DNA of 64,000 nucleotides from Ferdinandcohnia sp036962685 (lineage in GTDB: Bacteria; Bacillota; Bacilli; Bacillales; Bacillaceae_L), in contig NZ_JBALOP010000047.1 of the NCBI RefSeq assembly GCF_036962685.1, positions 1 through 64,000 on the forward strand. Reading direction: 5' to 3'. Below are positions 43,157 through 51,139 of this stretch, one piece after another; positions within the stretch are counted from its first letter, which is position 1, and each line of letters opens with the position of its first letter. The notes under the pieces were generated by a model. It was not told the origin of the DNA and made no database searches. It saw only the letters and a list, made by a program, of their open reading frames with translations. A program made the position numbers and the translations under genes.

Positions 43157-44377
43157 TTATACACTTACCCCACTCGAGACTTTTAATTCTCGTTTTTCCT
43201 CGATTGCATTTACGACAACAGCTGCCGAGGCGTCACCTGTGATATTTACAGATGTACGGACCATATCTAAGATTCTATCAATACCGGCAATGAGAGCAAT
43301 ACCTTCTACTGGAAGTCCCACTGAGGTAACGACCATCGTAAGCATAATCAACCCAGCTCCAGGAACCCCTGCAGTACCGATGGAAGCAAGAGTTGCAGTT
43401 AATACAATGGTTAACTGTTGTGCAAAAGAAAGATCGTATCCGAAAAATTGTGCGATGAATATAACACATACACCTTGATATAATGCGGTTCCATCCATAT
43501 TGATGGTCGCTCCCAATGGAAGAACGAAGCTGCTTACTTTTCTAGAAACACCAAGATTCTCTTCTGTGTTTTTAATCGTTATCGGCAAGGTACCGGAGCT
43601 ACTTGATGTACTAAACGCCACCATACTAGCCGGTGCAATTCCTTTGAAAAATTTAAGCGGACTCATGTTTGCAAAAAGTTTAACCGAGGTAGAATAGGTT
43701 AATACAGCGTGTAGTATACATCCTACATAAACGATTAAGATTACCTTTATTAGTGGAAGAAGTACAGATACTCCATATTGCCCAACAGTTGGCGCAATTA
43801 AACCGAAAACCCCGATTGGAGCCAACTTCATCACAATGCCAGTAATTTTATACATGATTTCAGCAAGTTCATCAAAGAAGTTATAGACCGTCTTTGCCTT
43901 ATCTCCTAGTATCGTAATAGCTAGACCGAGGAAGATGGCAAAGAAGATGATTTGCAACATATCCCCATTTACTAACGAAGCAATAGGATTCGTAGGGATG
44001 ATATTTAATAACGTATCCACAATCCCTGGAGCCTCAGATGCTTCTGCTTTCTCAAGTGATGCTTCGATATTGAGACCTTTACCTGGAGAAAAGATGTTTG
44101 CAAGAATTAACCCAATGGTTACAGCTAAAGCCGTGGTTAAAATATAATAAAAAAATGTGATTCCACCCATACGTCCAATTTTCTTTATGTCTCCAGTACC
44201 TGCAACACCTACGACAAGGGAAGCCAGAACTAAAGGTACGATAATAAACTTGATCATTCGTAAGAATAAATCACCAAGTGGCTTAACAACCTCAATACTT
44301 GGCCCAACAATAGCACCAACAATAATAGCAAGTACAAAAGCAATTAAAATCTGCGAAAGCAAACCAATTTTCTTCAT
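43157..44377 (-). CDS. Dicarboxylate/amino acid:cation symporter (GltP/GltT type)
   Basis: Membrane transporter of 406 residues, of the DAACS family that takes up glutamate, aspartate or C4-dicarboxylates with protons or sodium. About eight helices plus two re-entrant loops are expected. The serine-rich hairpin AFSTSSSSGTLPITI is at about 265-279. PLGATINMDGTALYQGV (about 294-310) is the substrate and cation site, and GIDRILDMVRTSVNITGD the last-helix motif. I place the start at the ATG at 44377, behind AAAGGAGG; the longer open frame runs into a family A repeat. It is divergent from the DauR-like regulator gene. Confidence 0.92.
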   Translation of the reverse strand: MKKIGLLSQILIAFVLAIIVGAIVGPSIEVVKPLGDLFLRMIKFIIVPLVLASLVVGVAGTGDIKKIGRMGGITFFYYILTTALAVTIGLILANIFSPGKGLNIEASLEKAEASEAPGIVDTLLNIIPTNPIASLVNGDMLQIIFFAIFLGLAITILGDKAKTVYNFFDELAEIMYKITGIVMKLAPIGVFGLIAPTVGQYGVSVLLPLIKVILIVYVGCILHAVLTYSTSVKLFANMSPLKFFKGIAPASMVAFSTSSSSGTLPITIKNTEENLGVSRKVSSFVLPLGATINMDGTALYQGVCVIFIAQFFGYDLSFAQQLTIVLTATLASIGTAGVPGAGLIMLTMVVTSVGLPVEGIALIAGIDRILDMVRTSVNITGDASAAVVVNAIEEKRELKVSSGVSV

Positions 44378-44403
44378 AATAACCTCCTTTGATTGGTGGG
44401 ATA

Positions 44404-44457
44404 TGGGGACAGGTACCATGTCCCAATGGGTCAATGAACCTGTCCCTTTGTCCCGAG
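44404..44457. repeat. Palindromic repeat, family A
   Basis: GGGGACAGGTACCATGTCCC followed by GTCAATGAACCTGTCCCTTTGTCCC-type sequence, lying in the 5' leader of the symporter gene. Confidence 0.7.
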
Positions 44458-44560
44458 ATGCAGAAATTTGTCAAGATTCCGAAAATAGTGAGTAAAAAAA
44501 TATTGCCTTAAGTTCTTCCTCCTTTCTGTATTTGGTACCGCTTACATTATGTTCGAAAAA

Positions 44561-44697
44561 ATATAAAATTTTATATATAGCTTAATCTTTTTATATAAAA
44601 AATAACGGAAATAGTCAATAGTCTCTCATGAAATAATTAAAAATAAAAGAAAAAGGGCGTATTGATTATATAAATAGTTATTGATTTTATATAAAAT
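44561..44697. promoter_or_regulatory. Three TTTTATATAAAA-type palindromes
   Basis: Perfect palindromes of 14-16 bp at 44561-44576 (ATATAAAATTTTATAT), 44588-44601 (TTTTTATATAAAAA) and 44684-44697 (ATTTTATATAAAAT) lie between the divergent symporter and regulator genes. They may be operators of the DauR-like protein. The region is very AT-rich, which weakens the case. Confidence 0.45.
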
Positions 44698-44744
44698 ATT
44701 ATATATCTTTTAATTAAATCCATTTATGGAAAGGAAACTTTTTT

Positions 44745-45401
44745 ATGAACTCGATACATGAACAGTACATTCCTGTCGCAGAAGTGATTGCCAAAACATT
44801 TGGTCACGATTGTGAGGTCGTGTTGCATGATTTAACCGTTCCTCAAAGTTCCGTTGTGTACACGGTTAACAATCATGTAACTGGAAGACAAGTAGGACAA
44901 AGCTTTAATCACCTCGTTACAGAAGTGCTGCTATCTCAGAACTTTACGAATGATTATTCAGCAAATTATTATTTTCATACCGATGATGGTAGATTAATTA
45001 AATCATCTACTTTGTTAATTAGAAATCATGATAAAAAGGTAGTTGGTGCACTTTGCATTAATATTGATACAACTAGAATTACAGACAATATTAATTGGTT
45101 AAATAGCTTAATTCCTCAAAATCCAGATCATCCTTCACAACACGCGTATCAACAGGAAAATATGAATGAAACAGAGCATATACAGGAGGTTGCCAATGAT
45201 TTAATCGATAAAATTATCGGCAATAAACCGGTAGAAAAACTAAGACGGGATGAAAAGTTAGAGATGGTTCGATTTATGGAGCAAAAAGGGATTTTCTTAA
45301 TTCGTGGAACAATCGATCGAGTTGCAGAGAAGCTGAATATTTCCAAAGTGACGGTGTACAGCTACATTGAAGAAATTAAAGAAAAAAATAACAAAGGATA
45401 A
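44745..45401 (+). CDS. YheO/DauR-like PAS-HTH transcriptional regulator
   Basis: A 218-residue DNA-binding regulator with an N-terminal YheO-like PAS domain (about 5-120; HDCEVVLHDL, then VVGALCINID) and a C-terminal helix-turn-helix of the HTH_22 type (about 160-215; VAEKLNISKVTVYSYIEE). The best-studied relative is DauR, which represses D-arginine catabolism in Pseudomonas. A D-amino-acid or amino-acid effector is likely here, since racemase, RidA and two PLP enzymes flank it. AAAGGAAAC precedes the ATG. It is probably co-transcribed with ridA 48 bp downstream. Confidence 0.8.
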   Translation: MNSIHEQYIPVAEVIAKTFGHDCEVVLHDLTVPQSSVVYTVNNHVTGRQVGQSFNHLVTEVLLSQNFTNDYSANYYFHTDDGRLIKSSTLLIRNHDKKVVGALCINIDTTRITDNINWLNSLIPQNPDHPSQHAYQQENMNETEHIQEVANDLIDKIIGNKPVEKLRRDEKLEMVRFMEQKGIFLIRGTIDRVAEKLNISKVTVYSYIEEIKEKNNKG

Positions 45402-45449
45402 AAAAACTTGTCCTTTTATAAAAAATTCTAAGCTCAAGGAGGGATTCGT

Positions 45450-45827
45450 ATGAAATTTATTTCAATTAAAGGTGCAAAACCAAATCCTGGTCATTATTCT
45501 GCTGCAACACAAAAAGGAAACTTCCTCTTCATTTCAGGACAACTCCCGGTTGACCCCTTTACAGGCGAAGGAACTAGTGGCGATATTACTGCCGAAACGA
45601 AACAGGTGTTGTCAAACTTAGACCATATACTGGAAGCAGCAGATGTGAGAAAAGAGGACATCATGAAGGTCACCATTTATATTGCAGATATTTCATTATG
45701 GGATACTGTCAATTCAATCTACAAACAGTATTTTGGAGATCATAAGCCAGCAAGGGCCGTTGTACCGACCAATCAATTACATTATGGATATTCAATTGAA
45801 CTTGAGGCAGTTGCATACATTGATTAA
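45450..45827 (+). CDS. ridA: RidA family reactive-intermediate deaminase
   Basis: A trimeric enzyme of 125 residues that hydrolyses enamine/imine intermediates formed by PLP-dependent dehydratases such as serine or threonine dehydratase. Family motifs FISGQLPVDPFTGE (about 27-40) and the late arginine region ARAVVPTNQLHYGYSIELEAVAYI are present, including the arginine that binds carboxylate. Its place beside two PLP enzymes suggests that one of them is a dehydratase or releases such intermediates. CAAGGAGGGA precedes the ATG. Confidence 0.93.
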   Translation: MKFISIKGAKPNPGHYSAATQKGNFLFISGQLPVDPFTGEGTSGDITAETKQVLSNLDHILEAADVRKEDIMKVTIYIADISLWDTVNSIYKQYFGDHKPARAVVPTNQLHYGYSIELEAVAYID

Positions 45828-45833
45828 AGAGGA

Positions 45834-46035
45834 TGTTCAAAAAGTCCGGTAAAAATGACACATCGAATTTCTGCGTTGGCTTGCTTTTCCGTTCCTCACG
45901 TATTAACTGCATACGCTCCGGTACTCAAAGCTGCGCCGCCTTGAACTTTCGACGCACAGGATGTGCTAGTGTCGACAATGCCACAGGACGTGGCGTTCTT
46001 GTCGACGTGGTCCTTTTTATCCTCCTTTTTGAACA
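45834..46035. repeat. MITE-like element with terminal inverted repeats
   Basis: About 202 bp bounded by TGTTCAAAAAG and its exact inverse CTTTTTGAACA. Inside is a long hairpin, GTCGACAATGCCAC-AGGAC-GTGGCGTTCTTGTCGAC (45971-46006, two small bulges), and a smaller one around GCACAGGATGTGC. It has higher GC than its surroundings and no coding frame. It separates ridA from the next gene. I recall similar sequences as dispersed repeats in bacilli, but cannot verify that here. Confidence 0.65.
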
Positions 46036-46062
46036 CGTACTTAAGGAAAAGGAAGATTGATG

Positions 46063-47169
46063 ATGAACTATATTTGTGTTGAATGTCATACAACATATCC
46101 GTTGGAAAGTAATAAATGGAAATGTGATTGTGGTGGACTTCTAAACCTTGAATACGATAAAAAGGCAGTTGATTTTACTGAAACAGCTAGATCCCGAAAT
46201 CATTCCCTTTGGAAATATATCGATGCTCTCCCATTTGGAGAAGAGGATGTTTGGCAGGAGATTACGCTGGGAGAAGGAGGTACCCCACTCCTCAAAATAG
46301 CGGATCATGTCTACGCTAAGGCTGATTATTATATGCCGACACTATCATTCAAAGATCGCGGTGCAGTTCTTCTCATTGCCATGGCGAAAAAGCTAGGCAT
46401 CGAAAGAGTTGTTGCAGATAGTAGCGGAAATGCTGGAACAGCCATCGCAGCCTATGGAGCAAGGGCGGGAATCCAATGTGACATTTTCGTTCCTGAATCT
46501 ACCTCTAGTAAAAAAATTGCACAAATTGAAGCACACGGAGCTGTCATTCATAAGGTTCCTGGAACGAGAGAAGATACTGCAAATGCGGCGATTGCTATGG
46601 TTGAAAACACACATTCATTTTATGCAAGCCATATTTATAACCCAATCTTTTGGGAAGGTACGAAAACGTATGTGTATGAAATATTTGAGCAAATGAATAA
46701 CAAGATACCAGATGCATTTATTATTCCAGTAGGGAATGGAACTTTGTTAATGGGAGCTTACATTGCCTTTCAAGAGTTATTGGCAAATGGACAAATTGAG
46801 AAAATGCCTAAAATCCTAGCTGTACAGGCGGATAACTGTGCTCCAATTATGCAAGCCTTTGCGGAAGGTAGGGATACGGTTGAGCCGGTTGAACATTCTG
46901 GTACTTTGGCTGAGGGCATCGCCATTGCTGCACCTGCGAGAGGAACAGAACTCTTACATGCCATACGGGTAACAGGTGGAGATATTATCGGTGTGTCCGA
47001 AGAAAGTATTTTAGAGGCAAGAAAGCAGCTCGCATTAAAAGGGATTTATGTTGAAATCACTTCTGCAGCCAATTATGCCGGATACTTACAATATGTAGAG
47101 AAATACCCTGAATTAAAAGATCAGCAACTAGTCTTTCCTTTATGTGGGGCAGGTATTAAGAGTAACTAG
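46063..47169 (+). CDS. Threonine-synthase-like PLP-dependent enzyme
   Basis: A fold-type II PLP enzyme of 368 residues. A small zinc-ribbon-like N-terminus (CVECHTTYP..KWKCDCGG, residues 4-29) precedes the catalytic domain. The PLP lysine is in PTLSFKDRGA (about 90). SSGNAGTAIAAYGARAG is the phosphate/substrate loop, and PVGNGTLLMGAY and PLCGAGIKSN complete the PLP site. It resembles threonine synthase, but no hom or thrB is adjacent. With RidA, a D-threonine-aldolase-like gene and a racemase nearby, a dehydratase or beta-replacement role is as likely. Three start codons lie together (TTG, ATG, ATG); AGGAAG spacing favours 46063. Confidence 0.8.
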   Translation: MNYICVECHTTYPLESNKWKCDCGGLLNLEYDKKAVDFTETARSRNHSLWKYIDALPFGEEDVWQEITLGEGGTPLLKIADHVYAKADYYMPTLSFKDRGAVLLIAMAKKLGIERVVADSSGNAGTAIAAYGARAGIQCDIFVPESTSSKKIAQIEAHGAVIHKVPGTREDTANAAIAMVENTHSFYASHIYNPIFWEGTKTYVYEIFEQMNNKIPDAFIIPVGNGTLLMGAYIAFQELLANGQIEKMPKILAVQADNCAPIMQAFAEGRDTVEPVEHSGTLAEGIAIAAPARGTELLHAIRVTGGDIIGVSEESILEARKQLALKGIYVEITSAANYAGYLQYVEKYPELKDQQLVFPLCGAGIKSN

Positions 47170-47240
47170 AACTAGCAAATGTAGAGATTTTGTTTTGGCT
47201 TCAAATCATTAACTTATTTCATTTTTGAGGAGAGATAACG

Positions 47241-48344
47241 ATGAAAAAGCATGAATTAGATACGCCATCCTTAATCATTGAACGAGAAATTATGATGGAT
47301 AACATTGAGAGAATGCAATCCTATGCAAACAAATATGGTGTTTCCCTTCGCCCACATACAAAAACGCATAAAATGCCAGCTCTAGCCAAATTACAGATAG
47401 ATGCAGGCGCACAAGGAATTACAGTAGCTAAGGTTGGCGAAGCAGAAGTAATGGCCGAAAACGGATTAAACGATATTTTTATTGCAAACGAAATAGTCGG
47501 GGAAGTCAAGCTTGATCGCATCAAGAAGCTTGCCAAAACCATTGATATTTCCTTTGGAGTGGATAGTATTGAACAATGTGAAATGATAGAAAAAGTGTTC
47601 AGTGATAGTCAAAAACCAGCCCAAGTTCTGATCGAAATCGAGGTGGGGGAAAACCGCTCTGGTGTGATTGAAGAAAGTGATTATATAAGTTTAGTAGAGT
47701 ATATAAAAAAATGTTCTCATGTGAATTTAAAAGGAATTTTTTCGCATGATGGTCATACGTACAAAGCGAAAGACCTTGAGGAATGCCGCGACCTCTACAA
47801 CGCGGCGCAAAAACGTACCCTTCATTTTGCTCATCTAGCCCAAGAATTAGGCTGCAACCTTGAAACGGTAAGCATTGGTTCTACTCCACCGCTCATGCAT
47901 GATTTTGGCGTTATGGAGGGAATTACGGAGCTTCGCATCGGAACGTATATCCTCATGGATGTTTCGCAAGGAAATGCAATTGGTACATATGATAGATGTG
48001 CAGCGAGTGTCCTAACAACCGTTATTAGTAAACCAACTCACGAAAGAGTTATTACCGATGTCGGGGCAAAAGGAATCACGATGCAGTCGCGCAGCCAAGG
48101 GATTTGTGCTACTACTGGTTTAGGTTATATTAAAAACTATGGTGTTCATATTGACCAAGTGTATGATGAACATGCCATTATTTATAACGAAGAATTTAGA
48201 AATCAAGTTTCAATCGGTGAAAAGGTAGAAATTATCCCAAATCATATATGCCCAGTCTGCAACCTGTATGATCACGCCTACCTTGTTTCCGGGGATGAAG
48301 TTGTGGAAGAGGTTCCAATCCTATGTAGAGGGAAATTGCAGTAA
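47241..48344 (+). CDS. D-threonine aldolase / D-serine dehydratase family enzyme
   Basis: A fold-type III (alanine racemase-like) PLP enzyme of 367 residues in the D-TA/DSD1/3-hydroxyaspartate aldolase family. The PLP lysine lies in RPHTKTHKMPALA (about residues 38-50). GVDSIEQCEMI and IGSTPPLMHDFGVMEGITELRIGTYILMD continue the barrel. The C-terminal metal site reads PNHICPVCNLYDHAYLV (about 333-349). The histidine-x-cysteine pair there resembles the zinc site of D-serine dehydratase more than the His/Asp pair of some D-threonine aldolases. GAGGAGAG precedes the ATG. It probably breaks down a D-beta-hydroxy amino acid. Confidence 0.85.
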   Translation: MKKHELDTPSLIIEREIMMDNIERMQSYANKYGVSLRPHTKTHKMPALAKLQIDAGAQGITVAKVGEAEVMAENGLNDIFIANEIVGEVKLDRIKKLAKTIDISFGVDSIEQCEMIEKVFSDSQKPAQVLIEIEVGENRSGVIEESDYISLVEYIKKCSHVNLKGIFSHDGHTYKAKDLEECRDLYNAAQKRTLHFAHLAQELGCNLETVSIGSTPPLMHDFGVMEGITELRIGTYILMDVSQGNAIGTYDRCAASVLTTVISKPTHERVITDVGAKGITMQSRSQGICATTGLGYIKNYGVHIDQVYDEHAIIYNEEFRNQVSIGEKVEIIPNHICPVCNLYDHAYLVSGDEVVEEVPILCRGKLQ

Positions 48345-48362
48345 CAGAGGAGCAGAAATAAG

Positions 48363-48389
48363 AAAAAGGGTGGACCGATAGTCTACCCT
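48363..48389 (-). terminator. Terminator between the convergent D-TA-like and aroK genes
   Basis: AGGGTGGA pairs with TCTACCCT (one G-U pair), and the minus strand continues as CCCTTTTTCTT, fitting the end of aroK. Confidence 0.65.
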
Positions 48390-48399
48390 TCTATACATG

Positions 48400-48942
48400 T
48401 TAATCATATAGCTCCCATGCTAACTTCAGTGATTCGATAATATAATCCGCTATCTCCTCAACGTTCGAGTCGTCAGTATTTAATTTGGAATGGTGTAAAG
48501 AATAGATATCTTTTCTTTCCATAAATAGTTCTTCAATTTCTTGTAATGAACGCCCTTGTAGAACTGGACGGCTATCAATCAGAATGCTTATTCTTTCCTT
48601 CCAAGATTCCCAGGAAACATCTAAGTAAAAAACAATGCAGTTTTTTAAACAAATGTCTCTCGTCTCCTTTTGTAAAAAGGCGCCTCCACCAAGTGAGATA
48701 ATTTTCAATTTTTGCGTACAATACTTTGAAATGATTTCCTTTTCTTTTTCTCGAAAAGCCTTTTCTCCGATTGAATTGAAAATTTCTGATGTGGGCATAT
48801 TGTATTCTTTTTCAATCTCTTGATCGATATCTACAAAACTTCTAAATAATTTTTTGGCTACAAGTTGACCAATCGTTGTTTTTCCAACACCCATAAAGCC
48901 GATAAAAACAATACTTTTTTCCCTTAATGAATTACTTATCAT
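48400..48942 (-). CDS. aroK: Shikimate kinase
   Basis: Phosphorylates shikimate at the 3-hydroxyl in the aromatic amino-acid pathway, 180 residues. The P-loop is GFMGVGKTTIG (about 16-26). FVDIDQEIE carries the shikimate/magnesium-binding aspartates, ISLGGGAFL the GGG shikimate motif, and DSRPVLQGRSLQEIEELFMERKDIY the lid arginine region. All are intact. The start is an ATG with AGGAAGTG upstream. It stands alone on the minus strand, unrelated to the neighbouring D-amino-acid genes. Confidence 0.92.
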   Translation of the reverse strand: MISNSLREKSIVFIGFMGVGKTTIGQLVAKKLFRSFVDIDQEIEKEYNMPTSEIFNSIGEKAFREKEKEIISKYCTQKLKIISLGGGAFLQKETRDICLKNCIVFYLDVSWESWKERISILIDSRPVLQGRSLQEIEELFMERKDIYSLHHSKLNTDDSNVEEIADYIIESLKLAWELYD

Positions 48943-49050
48943 TTACGGCACTTCCTATTATTAGTCTCATATAGTTAATGGTTGTATTTTAATAAATACT
49001 ACCATATGTCTTTTATTTTCAAAAGGAAATAATGAAGCGCACCGTAAAAT

Positions 49051-49087
49051 CAAAAATGGCACTCAACGATATTTCGCTGAGTGCCAT
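49051..49087 (-). terminator. Terminator after the YkwD-like gene
   Basis: A perfect 10-bp stem (ATGGCACTCA with TGAGTGCCAT) is followed on the minus strand by TTTTTG. Confidence 0.8.
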
Positions 49088-49118
49088 ACTAATTTAAGTA
49101 GGAAATCTTAAAACGACC

Positions 49119-49826
49119 TTATTTCCCAATAAACATCTGTGTCCAATAATTACCTTCTACATGACCTACACCAATATGTGTAAAGTTTGAGCTTAAAATA
49201 TTCTTACGGTGACCTTCACTATTCATCCAAGCATTTACAACATCTTGAGGAGACCGTTGACCCATCGCAATATTTTCACCTGCTGCACGATATTGAATTC
49301 CAAATTTCTTCATCATATCAAATGGTGATCCGTAGGTTGGGCTTGTATGTGAGAAATATCCATTCTTCTTCATATCAGAAGATTTTGTTCTCGCTACCTC
49401 GCTTAATTTTAAATCAATTTTTAGAGGCTGTAAGCCGTATTTTGCACGTTCATTATTCGTTAATGTCACAACTTCTTGCTCAAACTGACTTAATGAATAG
49501 GTTGCTGGTTTCGTAGTTTCAGTTGTTGGTTGTGCAGGCTGCTGAACAACAGGTTTTTCTTGAACAGGTACTTCGGCCTTTGGTGCTTTTGGCACCTCAA
49601 CTTGAGTAGGTACCTCTTCTTTTGGCTGAGTTTGATAGTACCCCGTATAGTATTTTTTAAGTAAGTCTTGAATGAGGTTATTCCAATTTGTATTGTTATT
49701 AACAGATACAACGTAACGGCCTTCATATCCATGATTAGAGCCACTTAATTGCTCTGCAGAACTAGCAAATGGTCCAGTAACTAATAGTGCACCTGCAACT
49801 ACTAAAGATAATACGGTTTTCTTCAT
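49119..49826 (-). CDS. Secreted CAP/SCP-domain protein, YkwD-like
   Basis: An exported protein of 235 residues. A signal peptide covers about 1-24 (VLSLVVAGALLVTGPFASSAEQ). A short region of unknown role follows, then a proline, glutamate and valine-rich linker (about 70-110). The C-terminal CAP/SCP domain (about 115-235) contains LTNNERAKYGLQPLKID, YFSHTSPTYGSPFDM, GENIAMGQRSPQDVVNAWMNSEGHRKNIL and THIGVGHVEGNYWTQMFI. The domain's histidines and glutamate are present. This is the common YkwD layout of spore-forming bacilli; the molecular role is not settled. AAGGAGGACT precedes the ATG. Confidence 0.85.
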   Translation of the reverse strand: MKKTVLSLVVAGALLVTGPFASSAEQLSGSNHGYEGRYVVSVNNNTNWNNLIQDLLKKYYTGYYQTQPKEEVPTQVEVPKAPKAEVPVQEKPVVQQPAQPTTETTKPATYSLSQFEQEVVTLTNNERAKYGLQPLKIDLKLSEVARTKSSDMKKNGYFSHTSPTYGSPFDMMKKFGIQYRAAGENIAMGQRSPQDVVNAWMNSEGHRKNILSSNFTHIGVGHVEGNYWTQMFIGK

Positions 49827-50085
49827 TTTCAGTCCTCCTTGTTGTATGACGAAAGATACAATCCCATCATAGCATGCGAATTTTGTAATAAAGGAGGAAG
49901 ACTTTTCCTTCTGCTACTATCCTACTATTTTAACTTTAACGATAGCTGAAAATGAATAGATTTGACCTAATGAATATGCTGTTCCTTTTTGTAAGTATGG
50001 GAAAAAAATACCTGGATATGCCTATTGACATGTCTAAGGCAAGGGAAGTTTTATGACGTTTTTTACTATTAAATGACGAATGTTG

Positions 50086-50157
50086 CGGGACAGGGGGACA
50101 GGTCCCGCGTCCCATAAAGTAGGAAACTGGGACAGTGAACCTGTCCCCCTGTCCCAA
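50086..50157. repeat. Palindromic repeat, family A, complete copy
   Basis: The left arm GGGACAGGGGGACAGGT and right arm ACCTGTCCCCCTGTCCC are exact inverse copies, enclosing GTCCCGCGTCCC and GGGACAGTGA. It is the most symmetric copy in the window. The rest of 49827-50219 shows only the promoter region of the YkwD-like gene and no recognisable element. Confidence 0.8.
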
Positions 50158-50219
50158 AGAAAGAAGCAATAATCTGCATCATGCAAACTATTGCTTCTAT
50201 GAAAAACGAGGCTACCTCA

Positions 50220-50576
50220 TTATTTAGAGGAATCCTCAGCGTCATCTGCTAATCCATTTGCTGCATCGTCTGAAAATTTGTCAGAGAACTTGTCTGAGAA
50301 TTTATCAGAGAATTTGTCAGAACCTGATTGTTGTGAAAGTGTAGTCAGGCTTTCTGAAAATCCAGTTGAAAAAGCTTGTGCAAAGGATTCAGCAATTACT
50401 GGCGCAAGCACATTCATTTGAGCCAAAGCTGCATTATCTTTTTCAGCTGCTGATGCCTTTTTAATCCCTTCAGCAAAAGCATTAGAAAAAGCTTCGGCAA
50501 ACGCTGCTGCAAAGGAAGAAACGGAAGCTTCGACCAAGTTTTTTACCTGTTCTCTATTGAATTTTTTATTTTCCAT
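50220..50576 (-). CDS. Unknown low-complexity protein with DKFS repeats
   Basis: I do not recognise this 118-residue protein. Residues 10-45 form an alanine and phenylalanine-rich amphipathic helix (SFAAAFAEAFSNAFAEG), echoed at about 60-80 (ESFAQAFSTGFSESL). A tandem of four DKFS units follows (about 88-103), encoded by 12-bp DNA repeats at 50268-50322, then an acidic tail. There is no signal peptide, membrane helix or cysteine. The repeated phenylalanine spacing suggests helix packing or membrane-surface binding. GGGAGGGG lies 6 nt before the ATG, so translation is likely. It stands alone between the YkwD-like and GNAT genes. Confidence 0.65.
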   Translation of the reverse strand: MENKKFNREQVKNLVEASVSSFAAAFAEAFSNAFAEGIKKASAAEKDNAALAQMNVLAPVIAESFAQAFSTGFSESLTTLSQQSGSDKFSDKFSDKFSDKFSDDAANGLADDAEDSSK

Positions 50577-50728
50577 CAATTACCCCTCCCTTCAAATGGT
50601 TTACTCTATCTTACGTATCCGATTAACGACTGTACACGCCATATACCATACTGCAAAAGCACATTTTTTTAACAATAAGCTTTTCCTTTCATATAGTGAA
50701 AATAAAAATGGAATAGGAGAGGGAAAGA

Positions 50729-51139
50729 GTGAATGTTCGTACTCGTATACCGGAACAGGACGATGCACATATCATTGCGATGGGATCCGTCATCTTCGGG
50801 ATTGATGCGGGATTGATCGAAAACAGGTTGAAGCTTGCTGAGGACGTATTACTTGTTTGTGATGATCAGGATAAGATAGTAGGCTTCTTAAGCTATCGAC
50901 TAAAAGAGAAAACGGAGTTTTTCATAGATATGGTGGCCTTTGACCCGTACTATCAAGGCAGGGGGATCGCGCTGTCATTTTTACCAACCTTACTTGATTA
51001 TGCGAAAGATAAAGGGGCTTTATCTATTGGAGGTATTGTTTATAAAAAGAATGAGCGTGTGCTGAAATTGTTCAAGCATTGGGGATTTCGCATTAAGAGA
51101 TATTTTGTCGATACCGTATATATCGAAAGGGTCATCTAG
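50729..51139 (+). CDS. GNAT-family N-acetyltransferase
   Basis: A 136-residue acyl-CoA-dependent N-acetyltransferase. The acetyl-CoA binding strand and loop read FIDMVAFDPYYQGRGIALSFLPTLLDYAK, with the QGRGIA pyrophosphate loop at about residues 81-86. The C-terminal strand is GFRIKRYFVDTVYIER. GTG is the start, with TAGGAGAGGG upstream. The stop codon shares one base with the GTG start of the CotS-like gene, so the two are translationally coupled. The substrate is unknown. Confidence 0.8.
   Translation: MNVRTRIPEQDDAHIIAMGSVIFGIDAGLIENRLKLAEDVLLVCDDQDKIVGFLSYRLKEKTEFFIDMVAFDPYYQGRGIALSFLPTLLDYAKDKGALSIGGIVYKKNERVLKLFKHWGFRIKRYFVDTVYIERVI

Noticed and set aside
44378..44434. N-terminal extension of the dicarboxylate symporter
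   Set aside because: The extension is encoded by a family A repeat, and a strong ribosome binding site sits before the internal ATG at 44377.
45833..46096. Two short overlapping frames on both strands between ridA and the PLP enzyme gene
   Set aside because: Both lie in the MITE-like element and read through its hairpins. Composition differs from neighbouring genes and no start signal fits.
49936..50169. 77-codon minus-strand frame after the YkwD-like gene
   Set aside because: It begins in a family A repeat, lacks a ribosome binding site and resembles no family.
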